Source: JAXLYX01 sp046351215
GTDB taxonomy: Bacteria; Myxococcota_A; Polyangia; Polyangiales; Houyiibacteriaceae
DNA length: 64,000 nt
Direction: 5' to 3'
Assembly (NCBI GenBank): GCA_046351215.1
Contig: JAXLYX010000008.1
Coordinates: forward strand, 124,001 to 188,000
The translations under genes were made by a program, and so were the position numbers. Below are positions 40,243 to 48,123 of this stretch, one piece after another (positions within the stretch are counted from its first letter, which is position 1; each line of letters begins with the position of its first letter). Under the pieces are notes generated by a model, which saw only the letters and a list, made by a program, of their open reading frames with translations, ran no database searches and was not told the origin of the DNA.

Positions 40243-41952
40243 ATGTTCCCCTCCTCCCGTCTCTCCTGGCTCGCCTCGGCGCTCGTGCTCTCGGTCTCCG
40301 CGCTCCCCACGAGCGTCCGCGCGAACCCCGAGTTCCCCGTCATGTACGGCGCGCGTGCGATGGCGATGGGCGGCACCGGCTCCGCCTACTTCGACTCGCC
40401 CGCCGCGATGCTGAAGAACCCGGCGAACCTCGCGTTCGCGCCATCGCGCACCCAGGTCGAGTTCTCGACGACCTCGATGCTCGTCATGCTCGAAGCGTCG
40501 TTCTCGGGCCCCGGCCGGGAGCAGCAACAGAACATCTTCGTGCCGATGCCCTTCTTCGGGGCGACGTTCGGCTTCGGTCGTCGCCTCACCGTCGGCGGGG
40601 CCTTCTACATCTCGACGGGCTTCGGCGGCGCGTTCAGCGACGTGAAGCGCTTCGGCACGGGCACGCCCTGCCTCACTTCTCTCTCCGACGCGATCCAGAC
40701 GGGCAATCCCCTCCAGGGACAGCCGCTCGTCTCGGTGAACCAGACGGCGCGGAACGCGGACTACTGCCCCTCTTCGCCGCGCGACGAGAGCGTGACGCTC
40801 GTGATCATGGAGGCGTCGATCCCCTTCTCGATCCGCATCCTCGAGAACCTCTCCATCGGCCTCTCGTTGCGCCTGCCCTACGGCATCCTGAAGCAGTCGA
40901 CGACGGCGGAGGCGCTCGGCGCGCTCTATCCGCCCGACATGCCGCAGGGCACCTTCGGTCTCGGCTACGCGGTCACGCAGTCGAACATGAGCGGGTTCGG
41001 CCTGCCGGGCATCCTCTTCGGCGTGAACTACCGGCCGCATCGGAACGTCGCGCTCGGCTTCAGCTACCGCTCGAAGACGCGGGTGAACTTCTCCGGTACG
41101 ACGACGCTCGATCTGAATTCGAACGAGCTCATCGGCGGCCTGATCAACAGGTTCGGCAACCTTCCCGTCGGCTGGCTCGGACAGACCGGCCTGCTCGACG
41201 GGATCCAGGGCCTGACGATCCCGCAGGACGCGACGGTTTCTTCGCTGGTGAACGACATCACGCGCGACATCCCCTCGAAGGCCACGTGGTACGTGCCCCA
41301 CGCCTTCGACTTCGGCGTCGCGTGGTGGGCCTTGAACCGTCGCCTGCTCCTCTCGGCGAACGGACGCGTCCAGCTCCACAAGAGCGCCAACAAGGGCCTG
41401 ACGATGCAGCTCGACGATCCGCTGATCCAGAGCATGGGCCTCGGCGCCCTCACGCAGTCGTTCGATTGGAAGAACGTCTTCGGCTGGCAGATCGGCGGCG
41501 AGTACCAGGTCCTCGAGGGCGATCGGCTCGCGCTCCGTGCGGGCGTCGCGGGCGCGAACAGCGCGACGCCGAGCAGCACGGCGACGCAGTTCGGCGTCGC
41601 TCCCGGCTACCAGATGTCCTACTACGCGGGCGCCGGCACGCGGCTCGGGAACTTCAACCTCGATTTCGTCGTCGCCTACGGCGGCGGCGTCCGGAACTGG
41701 ACGATCCCGCAGCAGTACGATCAGGGCGGGAACATGGTCTACGAGCCCACGTGCCGGCCCGGTCAGCCGATCAAGACCGGCTGTCCCGGCACGTACGGGA
41801 CGCACACGATCTTCTTCGGCCTCACGCTCGTGTACCGCGCGCCGGTACGGCAGGCGCCTCCGCCTCAGGCGGCGAGCTCCGGCGGGCGAACGGCTCCCGC
41901 GGCCTCGAGCCGCAGCCCGTCTCGGAACGGCGCTGCCCGCCCCCGGGGCTGA
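40243..41952 (+). CDS. FadL/OmpP1-type outer-membrane hydrophobic-solute porin
   Basis: About 569 residues from ATG 40243 (a GTG at 40225 is an alternative). Signal peptide LSWLASALVLSVSALPTSVRA-N. Mature N-terminus NPEFPVMYGARAMAMGGTGSAYFDSPAAMLKNPANLAF is the FadL/OmpP1 N-terminal 'hatch' with the NPAxxA-type motif. The remainder has regular amphipathic beta-strand alternation and the YxPxxNVALGFSYRS-type strand of 14-stranded FadL barrels. These barrels carry long-chain fatty acids or other hydrophobic molecules across the outer membrane by lateral diffusion. The C-terminal ~35 residues after the final strand are low-complexity Ala/Ser/Arg. The 174-bp spacer before it is AT-richer and probably holds its promoter. 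Confidence 0.85.
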   Translation: MFPSSRLSWLASALVLSVSALPTSVRANPEFPVMYGARAMAMGGTGSAYFDSPAAMLKNPANLAFAPSRTQVEFSTTSMLVMLEASFSGPGREQQQNIFVPMPFFGATFGFGRRLTVGGAFYISTGFGGAFSDVKRFGTGTPCLTSLSDAIQTGNPLQGQPLVSVNQTARNADYCPSSPRDESVTLVIMEASIPFSIRILENLSIGLSLRLPYGILKQSTTAEALGALYPPDMPQGTFGLGYAVTQSNMSGFGLPGILFGVNYRPHRNVALGFSYRSKTRVNFSGTTTLDLNSNELIGGLINRFGNLPVGWLGQTGLLDGIQGLTIPQDATVSSLVNDITRDIPSKATWYVPHAFDFGVAWWALNRRLLLSANGRVQLHKSANKGLTMQLDDPLIQSMGLGALTQSFDWKNVFGWQIGGEYQVLEGDRLALRAGVAGANSATPSSTATQFGVAPGYQMSYYAGAGTRLGNFNLDFVVAYGGGVRNWTIPQQYDQGGNMVYEPTCRPGQPIKTGCPGTYGTHTIFFGLTLVYRAPVRQAPPPQAASSGGRTAPAASSRSPSRNGAARPRG

Positions 41953-41992
41953 CCGACCTTGCCACGGCGGCGCCCATGCCTATGTGTGATGC

Positions 41993-42421
41993 ATGACCAC
42001 CCCGAGTCACATCCTCGTCGCGACCGATTTCTCCGAGGCCTCGAGCGCCGCCCTCGACCGGGCGCGCGAGCTCGCGAAGACGTTCGGCGCGAAGCTGACG
42101 CTGCTCCACGTCTACTCGCCCTCGGTCGACGCGCTCGGCACCCAGCAGAGCACCGCGGAGCGCATGCGGATCGGCACCGAGGTGCACGAAGCGCTCGCCA
42201 CCCTGAAGAATCGGGCGACGGGTCTCGCCGAGGTCCATGCCGAGGTCGTCGCGGCGGACGACGTGGTCGGCCACCTGGTCGACTACGCGGCGTCGCACGG
42301 CGTCGACCTGATCGTCGTCGGCTCGCACGGCCGCACCGGCATGAAGAAGCTGATGCTCGGCAGCGTCGCGAGCGGCATCGTCGGCCGCGCCGGTTGCAGC
42401 GTCCTCGTCGCACGCGGCTGA
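41993..42421 (+). CDS. Universal stress protein (UspA), ATP-binding type
   Basis: 142 residues, single domain. ILVATDFSEASSAALDRARELA at the N-terminus and VGSHGRTGMKKLMLGSVASG near the end, giving G-2x-G-9x-G-S, the ATP-binding signature of the UspA/MJ0577 group. Cytoplasmic dimer with roles in stress and energy sensing. TATGTG lies 6 nt before the start, close to the leaderless pattern. It is followed by two tandem hairpins that separate it from the convergent pectin-acetylesterase-like gene. Confidence 0.9.
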   Translation: MTTPSHILVATDFSEASSAALDRARELAKTFGAKLTLLHVYSPSVDALGTQQSTAERMRIGTEVHEALATLKNRATGLAEVHAEVVAADDVVGHLVDYAASHGVDLIVVGSHGRTGMKKLMLGSVASGIVGRAGCSVLVARG

Positions 42422-42423
42422 GA

Positions 42424-42488
42424 CGAGAACGGCCGCGACATGCGCGGCCGTGTGGGGATGCGAGAACGGCCGCGACATGCGCGGCCGT
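42424..42488. terminator. Two identical tandem hairpins (bidirectional terminator)
   Basis: The 28-bp sequence at 42424-42451 is repeated exactly at 42461-42488. Each copy has a perfect 9-bp stem (ACGGCCGCG, loop ACATG, CGCGGCCGT). They fill the space between two convergent genes. Tandem duplication of a terminator suggests selection for a strong block in both directions. Confidence 0.75.
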
Positions 42489-42494
42489 TCGGGC

Positions 42495-43940
42495 TCACTG
42501 CAGGTTGAGCACGCTCGGCGTGTGCGCCGGATCGTGGATCAGCTGCGAGAGCCAGGCGTAGCCGTCCCAGCTCGTGCCGCTCGCGTCGGTGCCGGTCTCG
42601 CGCATGCCGCCGAGCGCCCACGTCGAGAGCTCCTTCGAGTTCACGTCCGGGCCGACGAAGCCGACGCCGAGGCCGCCCGCGAGGCCGAGGAAGCTGCCCT
42701 GGAGACCGTCGGGGATGTTGTCCATGCCCATCGCCAGCGTGTGCCGGGCGCTCGGGATGACGAAGCGGAAGACGCGGCCGGGGAACTCCGCGAGCAGTCG
42801 ATCGCTCTCGCCGACGACGGCCGACTGGAACTGGTCGGCGGTGGTGCCCATGAAGAACTCGCCGATCACGTGATCGCGCGCGTGCGTCATGTACGCGACG
42901 GTGAGGAGCGGGTCCCGACGCAGCGCCCACGCGATGATTCCCGTCGCATGGCCGTTCGAGATGCAGTCGGGGCAGGACTTCGGGATCAGGTCCATCGCGT
43001 TGATCTGCGTGAGCGCGCTGGCGATGAAGCCCGGGTCCTCGCCGTTCACGATGGGCGCGCCCGAGTCCGAGACGACGAGGAGCGGAACGTTCGGGTAGTA
43101 GTGGCGGGTCAGCACGACGCCCGCGATGACGCCGTAGGCGCCGCCGCTCGAGCCGACGAGCACGATGCGCGGCGGGTTCGGGAAGGTGCGCTTCGCCGTC
43201 TCGAGCACGGCCGTGAGGTTCGCGAGGCCGCGCTGGTAGGCCTGGTCGTTCGCGCCGTTCAGCGCGTTGCCGTCCGGGAGGATGCGGTCGACGTCGCCCG
43301 CGAAGAGCGAGCCGTCGCAGTAGGGCGCGTTGACGACGTCGAAGTCCCTCGTCGGATTGTCGGTCACGCGCTTGTCGAGGATGCCGCCGATGCCGAAGGT
43401 GCTCGACGCCGTGAAGAGGCGGAGCGAGAGGATCGGCGCGGGCGTCGCCGCACAGATCTCGTTCAGGCAGACGCCGCCGCCCTGCATGAAGATCATGAGC
43501 GTGTCCGACGAGCCCTCGCGGGTCTCGACGAAGTACTCCTTGCCGTACATGCAGACGGGACCGCGGTTGTCGCTCGAGAAGTGGTGGACGTCGATGTTCG
43601 GGAAGAGCGCCGAGCTCGTCACGCTCGTCGGCTGCACCATCGGCGTGCCGGCGTACTTGATGGCGCCCTGGTCGAAGACTTCCTGATAGGGGTTGCCCGA
43701 CGTCGTGCCCGTGGAGCCGGTAGCGGTGGAGCCGCTCCCGGTCGAGCCGTTGCCCGTGGAGCCGGTGCCGGTCGCGCCGGTGCCGGTCGCGCCGGTGCCC
43801 GTCTGCACCGCTCCTCCATCCGCACCCGTGGCAGCCGATCCGCTGCCGCCGGTGCCCGTGTTGGTCGTCGACAGGGTGCCCTCGTCACAAGCCCCGAGGG
43901 CCAGGGCGAGGAGCAGGGCGGAACAGCGGGACCACTTCAT
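42495..43940 (-). CDS. Pectin-acetylesterase-family lipoprotein
   Basis: 481 residues. ATG 43940 follows GAGGAGGT. Signal ends LALALGACDEG. A 55-residue Gly/Thr/Ser linker (units such as GTGAT, GSTGN) precedes the domain. The PAE fold signature is present: TLMIFMQGGGVCLNEICAA, then PYCDGSLFAG, IVLVGSSGGAYGVIAG with the nucleophile Ser in GSSGG, and a later DSGAPIVNGED and RHTLAMG segment that supplies Asp and His. Family members deacetylate pectin or palmitoleoylated protein (Notum). Probably an exported esterase on the surface; the polymer substrate is unknown. Confidence 0.85.
   Translation of the reverse strand: MKWSRCSALLLALALGACDEGTLSTTNTGTGGSGSAATGADGGAVQTGTGATGTGATGTGSTGNGSTGSGSTATGSTGTTSGNPYQEVFDQGAIKYAGTPMVQPTSVTSSALFPNIDVHHFSSDNRGPVCMYGKEYFVETREGSSDTLMIFMQGGGVCLNEICAATPAPILSLRLFTASSTFGIGGILDKRVTDNPTRDFDVVNAPYCDGSLFAGDVDRILPDGNALNGANDQAYQRGLANLTAVLETAKRTFPNPPRIVLVGSSGGAYGVIAGVVLTRHYYPNVPLLVVSDSGAPIVNGEDPGFIASALTQINAMDLIPKSCPDCISNGHATGIIAWALRRDPLLTVAYMTHARDHVIGEFFMGTTADQFQSAVVGESDRLLAEFPGRVFRFVIPSARHTLAMGMDNIPDGLQGSFLGLAGGLGVGFVGPDVNSKELSTWALGGMRETGTDASGTSWDGYAWLSQLIHDPAHTPSVLNLQ
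43705..43803. repeat. 15-bp-unit tandem repeats coding for a Gly/Thr linker
   Basis: Imperfect units of the type GTGCCGGTCGCGCCG repeated about six and a half times, coding in frame on the minus strand for the linker of the pectin-acetylesterase-like lipoprotein. Such arrays vary in length by slippage. Confidence 0.7.
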
Positions 43941-44242
43941 CGGATACCTCCTCACCGCGATCTACCTGTCGGTAGGAGATACTGATAGAGGGGCTGATGT
44001 GACCGTAAGTGCCTCGGTTTGGACCGATGAAGTCATTGGTGGCCAATATGGTCAACGGTGACTCATCGATGGCCGAATCGGCGTTACCAGCCGGCCAGGC
44101 CGAGGAATCGCATGGCGGAATTCCCTCCGATTCGGCCTTCGCCCCGAAGGCGGAGCCCTAGGTCACGATTCGTGGGGCAGTCCACGAATCAGGACAGCGC
44201 GGCCTGCGGCGAGTTCGACAGGCGCGCTCGAAAGGTGGTCGA
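43941..44242. promoter_or_regulatory. 302-bp divergent intergenic region, AT-richer
   Basis: No gene visible. Noticeably lower GC than the surroundings between about 43960 and 44130. Contains the inverted repeats CTACC-TGTC-GGTAG (43962-43975) and ATTGG-TGG-CCAAT (44035-44047). Likely holds the promoters and operators of the pectin-acetylesterase-like gene and the MscS gene. Confidence 0.45.
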
Positions 44243-45892
44243 ATGAAGGGCGTGATCCGTCCGACCCCGTTCCTCCTCGTCCTCGGCTTCGTCGTCGGGG
44301 CCTCCACGCTGCTCGCGCCCGCGGCGGTGGACGCCCAAGCCCGGACGCCGCGCGACGAGCCGCGGACGCTGCGCCTCGCGAACCGCGACATCGTCACCTT
44401 CCGGTCGGAGCACATCGGCGTCTCGCCGGCGGCCCGCGTGCGCCGCGCCCAGGAGAACGTCGCATCCCTGCGGCCCCGCGAGCTGCTCGAGCCCCTGCGT
44501 GTGTTCGACATCGTCTACGACGGCGTGCCCGGAACCTCCTACACGATCGGGAATCGATCGCTCTTCCTGCTCCTCTCCGACGACGTCGATCCCCTCGGGT
44601 CGAGGAGCTACGCGGAGGAGAAGGCGATCGTCGAGGCCCGCTTGCGCGACGCGCTCTCGGCGATGCGGAGGCAGCGCGATCCGAAGGTCTTCGTGCGCGG
44701 CGTCTGGCGAAGCACCCTCGCGACGTGCGTCTTCGTCCTGCTCATCACGGCGCTGCGATGGCTCGGGCGGGCCGCCGTGCGTCGCTTCCGCCGTTTCGCC
44801 GAGGCCAAGGCCGCCGGGCACGACTGGGCCGTCGGACGGATCCGCTCCTTCTTCGAGACGTGGGTCCCGCGCCTCCTCGTCGCGTTCTCCTTCTTCTTCG
44901 CGCTGCTCTTCACCTACCTCTACCTGACCTTCGTCTTCAGCCAGTTCCCGCTCACGTCGCCCTACGCGGACATGCTGGGACACTTCCTCTGGACCCGCGC
45001 GACGTGGATCGCCCAAGGCCTCGTCGCCGCGATCCCGAACCTCGTCACCGTCGTGGTGATCCTCGCGGTGGCCCGTCTCGTCGATTCGGGGCTCGAGAGC
45101 CTGTTCTCGGCCGTCCAGCGGAGGCAGATCGAGCTCCCGTTCCTCCATCCCGACACGGTCGGCGCGACCCGCCGCATCGCGCTCGCGGTCGTCTGGCTCT
45201 TCGCGCTCGTCGCCGCGTATCCCTACTTCCCCGGCGCGGGCACCGATGCCTTCCGGGGCGTGAGCGTCTTCCTCGGCCTGCTCGTCTCGCTCGGCTCGAC
45301 GGGTGTCGTCGGCCATCTGATGAGCGGCCTCGTGCTCGTCTACTCGCGGGCCATGCGCCGCGGCGACTACGTGAAGATCGGCGAGGTCGAGGGCTGGGTC
45401 CTCGAGGTCGGAGCGCTCTCCGTGAAGCTCCGCACGGTGGCGAACGAGGTGGTCACGGTGCCGAACGCGACCGTCGTCGGCACGCCGATCGAGAACCACT
45501 CGAGCGTCGCCGAGAAGATCGGTGCCGCCGTCACGACGAAGGTCACCATCGGATACGACGCGCCGTGGCGGCAGGTGCACGCCCTGCTCGAGCTCGCGGC
45601 GTCGCGCACCTCGAACCTGAAGAAGGATCCGAAGCCCTTCGTGCTCCAGACGGCCCTCTCGGACTTCTACGTCGAGTACCAGCTGATCGCGCAGCTCGTC
45701 GACGCGAACGCGTACCCGCTCACGCTCTCCGAGCTCAATGCGGCCGTCCAGGACGCGTTCAACGAGTTCGGCGTCCAGATCATGTCCCCGCACTTCGTGC
45801 TGCAGCCGCGCGAAGCCGTGCTCGTCCCGAAGGAGAAGGAGCACGCCGCGCCCGCCGCGCCGGCCGCCGGGAAGACCGAGACCGCGCGCTGA
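44243..45892 (+). CDS. MscS-family mechanosensitive ion channel
   Basis: 549 residues. A signal-like N-terminal helix (PTPFLLVLGFVVGASTLLAPAAVDAQA) is followed by a ~110-residue periplasmic domain and then four hydrophobic segments near residues 155-175, 210-240, 262-285 and 310-330. The pore-lining helix and MscS beta domain are recognisable: VFLGLLVSLGSTGVVGHLMSGLVLVYSRAMRRGDYVKIGEVEGWV, followed by NATVVGTPIENHSS. The channel gates on membrane tension to release solutes on osmotic downshock. The large N-terminal domain distinguishes it from minimal MscS. AAAGGTGG lies close upstream of the ATG. Confidence 0.9.
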   Translation: MKGVIRPTPFLLVLGFVVGASTLLAPAAVDAQARTPRDEPRTLRLANRDIVTFRSEHIGVSPAARVRRAQENVASLRPRELLEPLRVFDIVYDGVPGTSYTIGNRSLFLLLSDDVDPLGSRSYAEEKAIVEARLRDALSAMRRQRDPKVFVRGVWRSTLATCVFVLLITALRWLGRAAVRRFRRFAEAKAAGHDWAVGRIRSFFETWVPRLLVAFSFFFALLFTYLYLTFVFSQFPLTSPYADMLGHFLWTRATWIAQGLVAAIPNLVTVVVILAVARLVDSGLESLFSAVQRRQIELPFLHPDTVGATRRIALAVVWLFALVAAYPYFPGAGTDAFRGVSVFLGLLVSLGSTGVVGHLMSGLVLVYSRAMRRGDYVKIGEVEGWVLEVGALSVKLRTVANEVVTVPNATVVGTPIENHSSVAEKIGAAVTTKVTIGYDAPWRQVHALLELAASRTSNLKKDPKPFVLQTALSDFYVEYQLIAQLVDANAYPLTLSELNAAVQDAFNEFGVQIMSPHFVLQPREAVLVPKEKEHAAPAAPAAGKTETAR

Positions 45893-46402
45893 TCAGGCCG
45901 CGCTGCCGTCGAAGGTCCGACCGATCGTCGGATCGTCGTCGACGGACGGGCGCTCGACGTGAGGTGGCGTCTCGAGGCGCCCCACGAGCCGGATGCCGGC
46001 GATCATGCACACGACGAAGACGAGGGAGGCGGCGCTCCCGCCGACGAGCGCGACGAGGCCCGGCCCGGGGCAATAGCCGCCGAGGCCCCAGCCGATGCCG
46101 AAGATCGCGGAGCCGAGCACGAGGCGCGGCTCGATGTCCCGACGCGTCGGCAACGACCAACGCTCCGAGACGAGAGGGCTCGGACGGTCCTTCACGAGTC
46201 GGTAGAGCGTCGCATGCACGGCGATCGCTCCGACCATCACGAGCATCAGGCTCGGATCCCAGCCGTGCGTGAAGTCGAGGAAGGCGATGACCTTCGCGGG
46301 ATCCGTCATGCCGGCGAGGACGAGGCCCGCGCCGAAGAGGATGCCGGAGACGAGCGAGGCCGTGGCCTCGCGAGCTTCGGTGCTCGTCACGGAGGTCGTC
46401 AC
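45893..46402 (-). CDS. YeeE/YedE-type transporter, second half (DUF6691-like)
   Basis: 169 residues from GTG 46402, which is preceded by GGAGGT at 5-nt spacing and overlaps the upstream stop by 4 nt. About four membrane helices; conserved motif GIGWGLGGYCPGPGLV with an exposed Cys. Known: YeeE/YedE proteins import thiosulfate using conserved cysteines; split two-subunit forms (PmpA/PmpB type) occur in many proteobacteria. This protein pairs with the one at 46399 as one transporter. Its stop codon abuts the stop of the convergent MscS gene, with no spacer. Confidence 0.85.
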   Translation of the reverse strand: MTTSVTSTEAREATASLVSGILFGAGLVLAGMTDPAKVIAFLDFTHGWDPSLMLVMVGAIAVHATLYRLVKDRPSPLVSERWSLPTRRDIEPRLVLGSAIFGIGWGLGGYCPGPGLVALVGGSAASLVFVVCMIAGIRLVGRLETPPHVERPSVDDDPTIGRTFDGSAA

Positions 46403-46839
46403 GACGCACCTCCGGCGAGGCGGACGGCGACGACGGTGATCGCGCCGGTGGCCATGAAGATCAGCGTCGCCACCATCGAGCGGGGCCAGAATCGGCTGAT
46501 GCCGCAGACGCCGTGGCCGCTCGTGCAGCCGTTGCCGAGCCGCGTTCCCACGCCGACCACGAGCCCGGCCGCCGCGACGAGTCCGAGCGAGCGCACCGAC
46601 TCCCCGATGCGCTCGGGCAGGAAGGCCTGCATGCCGAGACCGCCGATCAGGAGACCGACGAGGAAGGTCATGCGCCAGGTCACCTCGCCCCGCGTCGGCA
46701 TGAGGACGCCGGCGAGGATGCCCGTGATGCCGGCGACGCGTCCGTTGAACGCGAGGAGCACCGAGGCTGCGAGACCGATCAGGACGCCGCCCGCGAGGGC
46801 CGAGTAGGGGGTGAAGTGCTGCCAGTCGATGGGGTGCAT
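46399..46839 (-). CDS. YeeE/YedE-type transporter, first half
   Basis: 146 residues from ATG 46839 (a TTG at 46857 is a weaker alternative). About four membrane helices; contains GVGTRLGNGCTSGHGVCGISRFWPRSM, the GNGCTSGHGxCG motif that carries the conserved cysteines of YeeE/YedE sulfur-compound transporters. Forms a split transporter with the downstream gene, with stop and start overlapping (GTGA). Predicted substrate: thiosulfate or a related sulfur species. No rhodanese or sulfur oxidation gene is adjacent. Confidence 0.85.
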   Translation of the reverse strand: MHPIDWQHFTPYSALAGGVLIGLAASVLLAFNGRVAGITGILAGVLMPTRGEVTWRMTFLVGLLIGGLGMQAFLPERIGESVRSLGLVAAAGLVVGVGTRLGNGCTSGHGVCGISRFWPRSMVATLIFMATGAITVVAVRLAGGAS

Positions 46840-46937
46840 GGGGTCGCCGTGCTGCAAGAACGACGCCGTGGCTTGTCACGGAGACCGGTCCGGCACAACG
46901 TCCGCGTACCCCGTCCCACTCGCCCCCGCATCGACCC

Positions 46938-47747
46938 ATGCTCCCGAACCTCGGACCCGACGCGATCCTCGCCCACGCCACCACCCTGACCGAGGAAGAC
47001 CGTCCGGCCTTCGTCCATGCGCTCGCGCTCGCCCGCGCCCTGGGGACGCGCCTCGCGAGCGTGCACGCGAACGCCTTCGCGCAGGAGGGCGGCGAATTCC
47101 CGGATCCGGCCTTGCTGGAGGGGCGTTGGGGCCCGCGGAAGGATGGCCGCGCGACCCCGCACGTCACGATGGCCCATACGTGCTGCGAGGACGTGGTGAA
47201 CACCCTCCTCGACGCGCTGGGGCGCGTGGGGCCCGCGCTGGTGGTGGCCGGCTCGACGCAGAAGAAGGCCTTCGCGCGCTTGATGTCGGGGAGCACGACC
47301 GAGGCGCTCGCCGCGAACCTCCGCTGTCCCTTGTTGGTGGTACCGCACGGCATCCCGGGGCTCGTCCGCGCCGAGGACGGGGCGATCGTGCTCGAGCGGA
47401 TCTGCGTGCCCGCCGGCGACGCGGAGGCGACGCGCCTCTCGGTCGAGACGGCCGAGGCCCTCGTCGCGGCGCTCGGCCTCGAGGCGGTGCCGACCACGCT
47501 CCTCCACGTCGAGGACGGGACTCCCGCTCCGGGCCTCGACGTCGACGCGCCCCACCTGCGCCTCTCGACGAAGAGCGTGAAGGGCTCGTTCGCCGAGGCG
47601 GCCGCGGAGTCCGCGGAAGGCGCCTCGCTCGTCGTGATGACCACCCGGGGCCACGACGGGCTCTTCGATGCGCTCGTCGGCAGCCACACGGATCGCATCC
47701 TCCGCGCCGTGCACGCGCCCGTGCTCGTGCTGCCCCTCCACGACTGA
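46938..47747 (+). CDS. Tandem universal stress protein
   Basis: 269 residues comprising two Usp-like domains. First: DAILAHATTLTEEDRPAFVHALALARALG...VVAGSTQKKAFARLMSGSTTEALAANLRCPLLVVPHG. Second: IVLERICVPAGDAEATRLSVE...LVVMTTRGHDGLFDALVGSHTDRILRAVHAPVLVLPL. The ATP-binding G-2x-G-9x-G is recognisable in the second domain (RGHDGLFDALVGS) but degenerate in the first. Divergent from the YedE pair and followed by a PHA-system gene 52 bp downstream. Confidence 0.85.
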   Translation: MLPNLGPDAILAHATTLTEEDRPAFVHALALARALGTRLASVHANAFAQEGGEFPDPALLEGRWGPRKDGRATPHVTMAHTCCEDVVNTLLDALGRVGPALVVAGSTQKKAFARLMSGSTTEALAANLRCPLLVVPHGIPGLVRAEDGAIVLERICVPAGDAEATRLSVETAEALVAALGLEAVPTTLLHVEDGTPAPGLDVDAPHLRLSTKSVKGSFAEAAAESAEGASLVVMTTRGHDGLFDALVGSHTDRILRAVHAPVLVLPLHD

Positions 47748-47799
47748 CGCCCCGCGCGGCGGGTTGACTCGGCCCCGCGAGGGCACGGATCATGCGCTC

Positions 47800-48114
47800 A
47801 TGAAGCTCGATCGCCGCTACGACATGACCGACGAAGACGCGCTCGCCCGGCTCCGCGCGCTCACGGACTACTGGCACAAGAAGCACGGCATCGCGTCCGA
47901 GTGGCGCGGCAACACGGTCACGCTGCGCGGCAAGGCGATGGGCGTGCGCTTCGACGGAACGGTGCGCATCGGCCAGGGCCGTATCGACGCCGACGTCGAC
48001 GCGGGCTTCCTCGCGGAGAAGCTCGGCGCGCGGAAGTACGTCGAGTCGAAGCTCGACGACTACCTCGATCCCGCGAAGACGCTCGACTCGTTGCGGGCGC
48101 GCGTGCCGGGGTGA
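47800..48114 (+). CDS. Polyhydroxyalkanoate-system family protein
   Basis: 104 residues. Small soluble alpha/beta protein. Seen: MKLDRRYDMTDEDALARLRALTDYWHKKHGI, WRGNTVTLRGKAMGVRFDGTVRIGQGRIDADVDAGFLAE, then the terminal helix. This pattern matches the PHA granule-region family (PF09650), small proteins often found near polyhydroxyalkanoate genes, and is close in fold to SRPBCC-type small barrels. Role in granule formation is inferred from the family; no phaC or phasin is nearby. Confidence 0.75.
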   Translation: MKLDRRYDMTDEDALARLRALTDYWHKKHGIASEWRGNTVTLRGKAMGVRFDGTVRIGQGRIDADVDAGFLAEKLGARKYVESKLDDYLDPAKTLDSLRARVPG

Positions 48115-48123
48115 GAGGGGAGC

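Noticed and set aside
43705..43803. CRISPR-like repeat array
   Set aside because: The repeat is a 15-bp in-frame codon repeat for a Gly/Thr linker without spacers.
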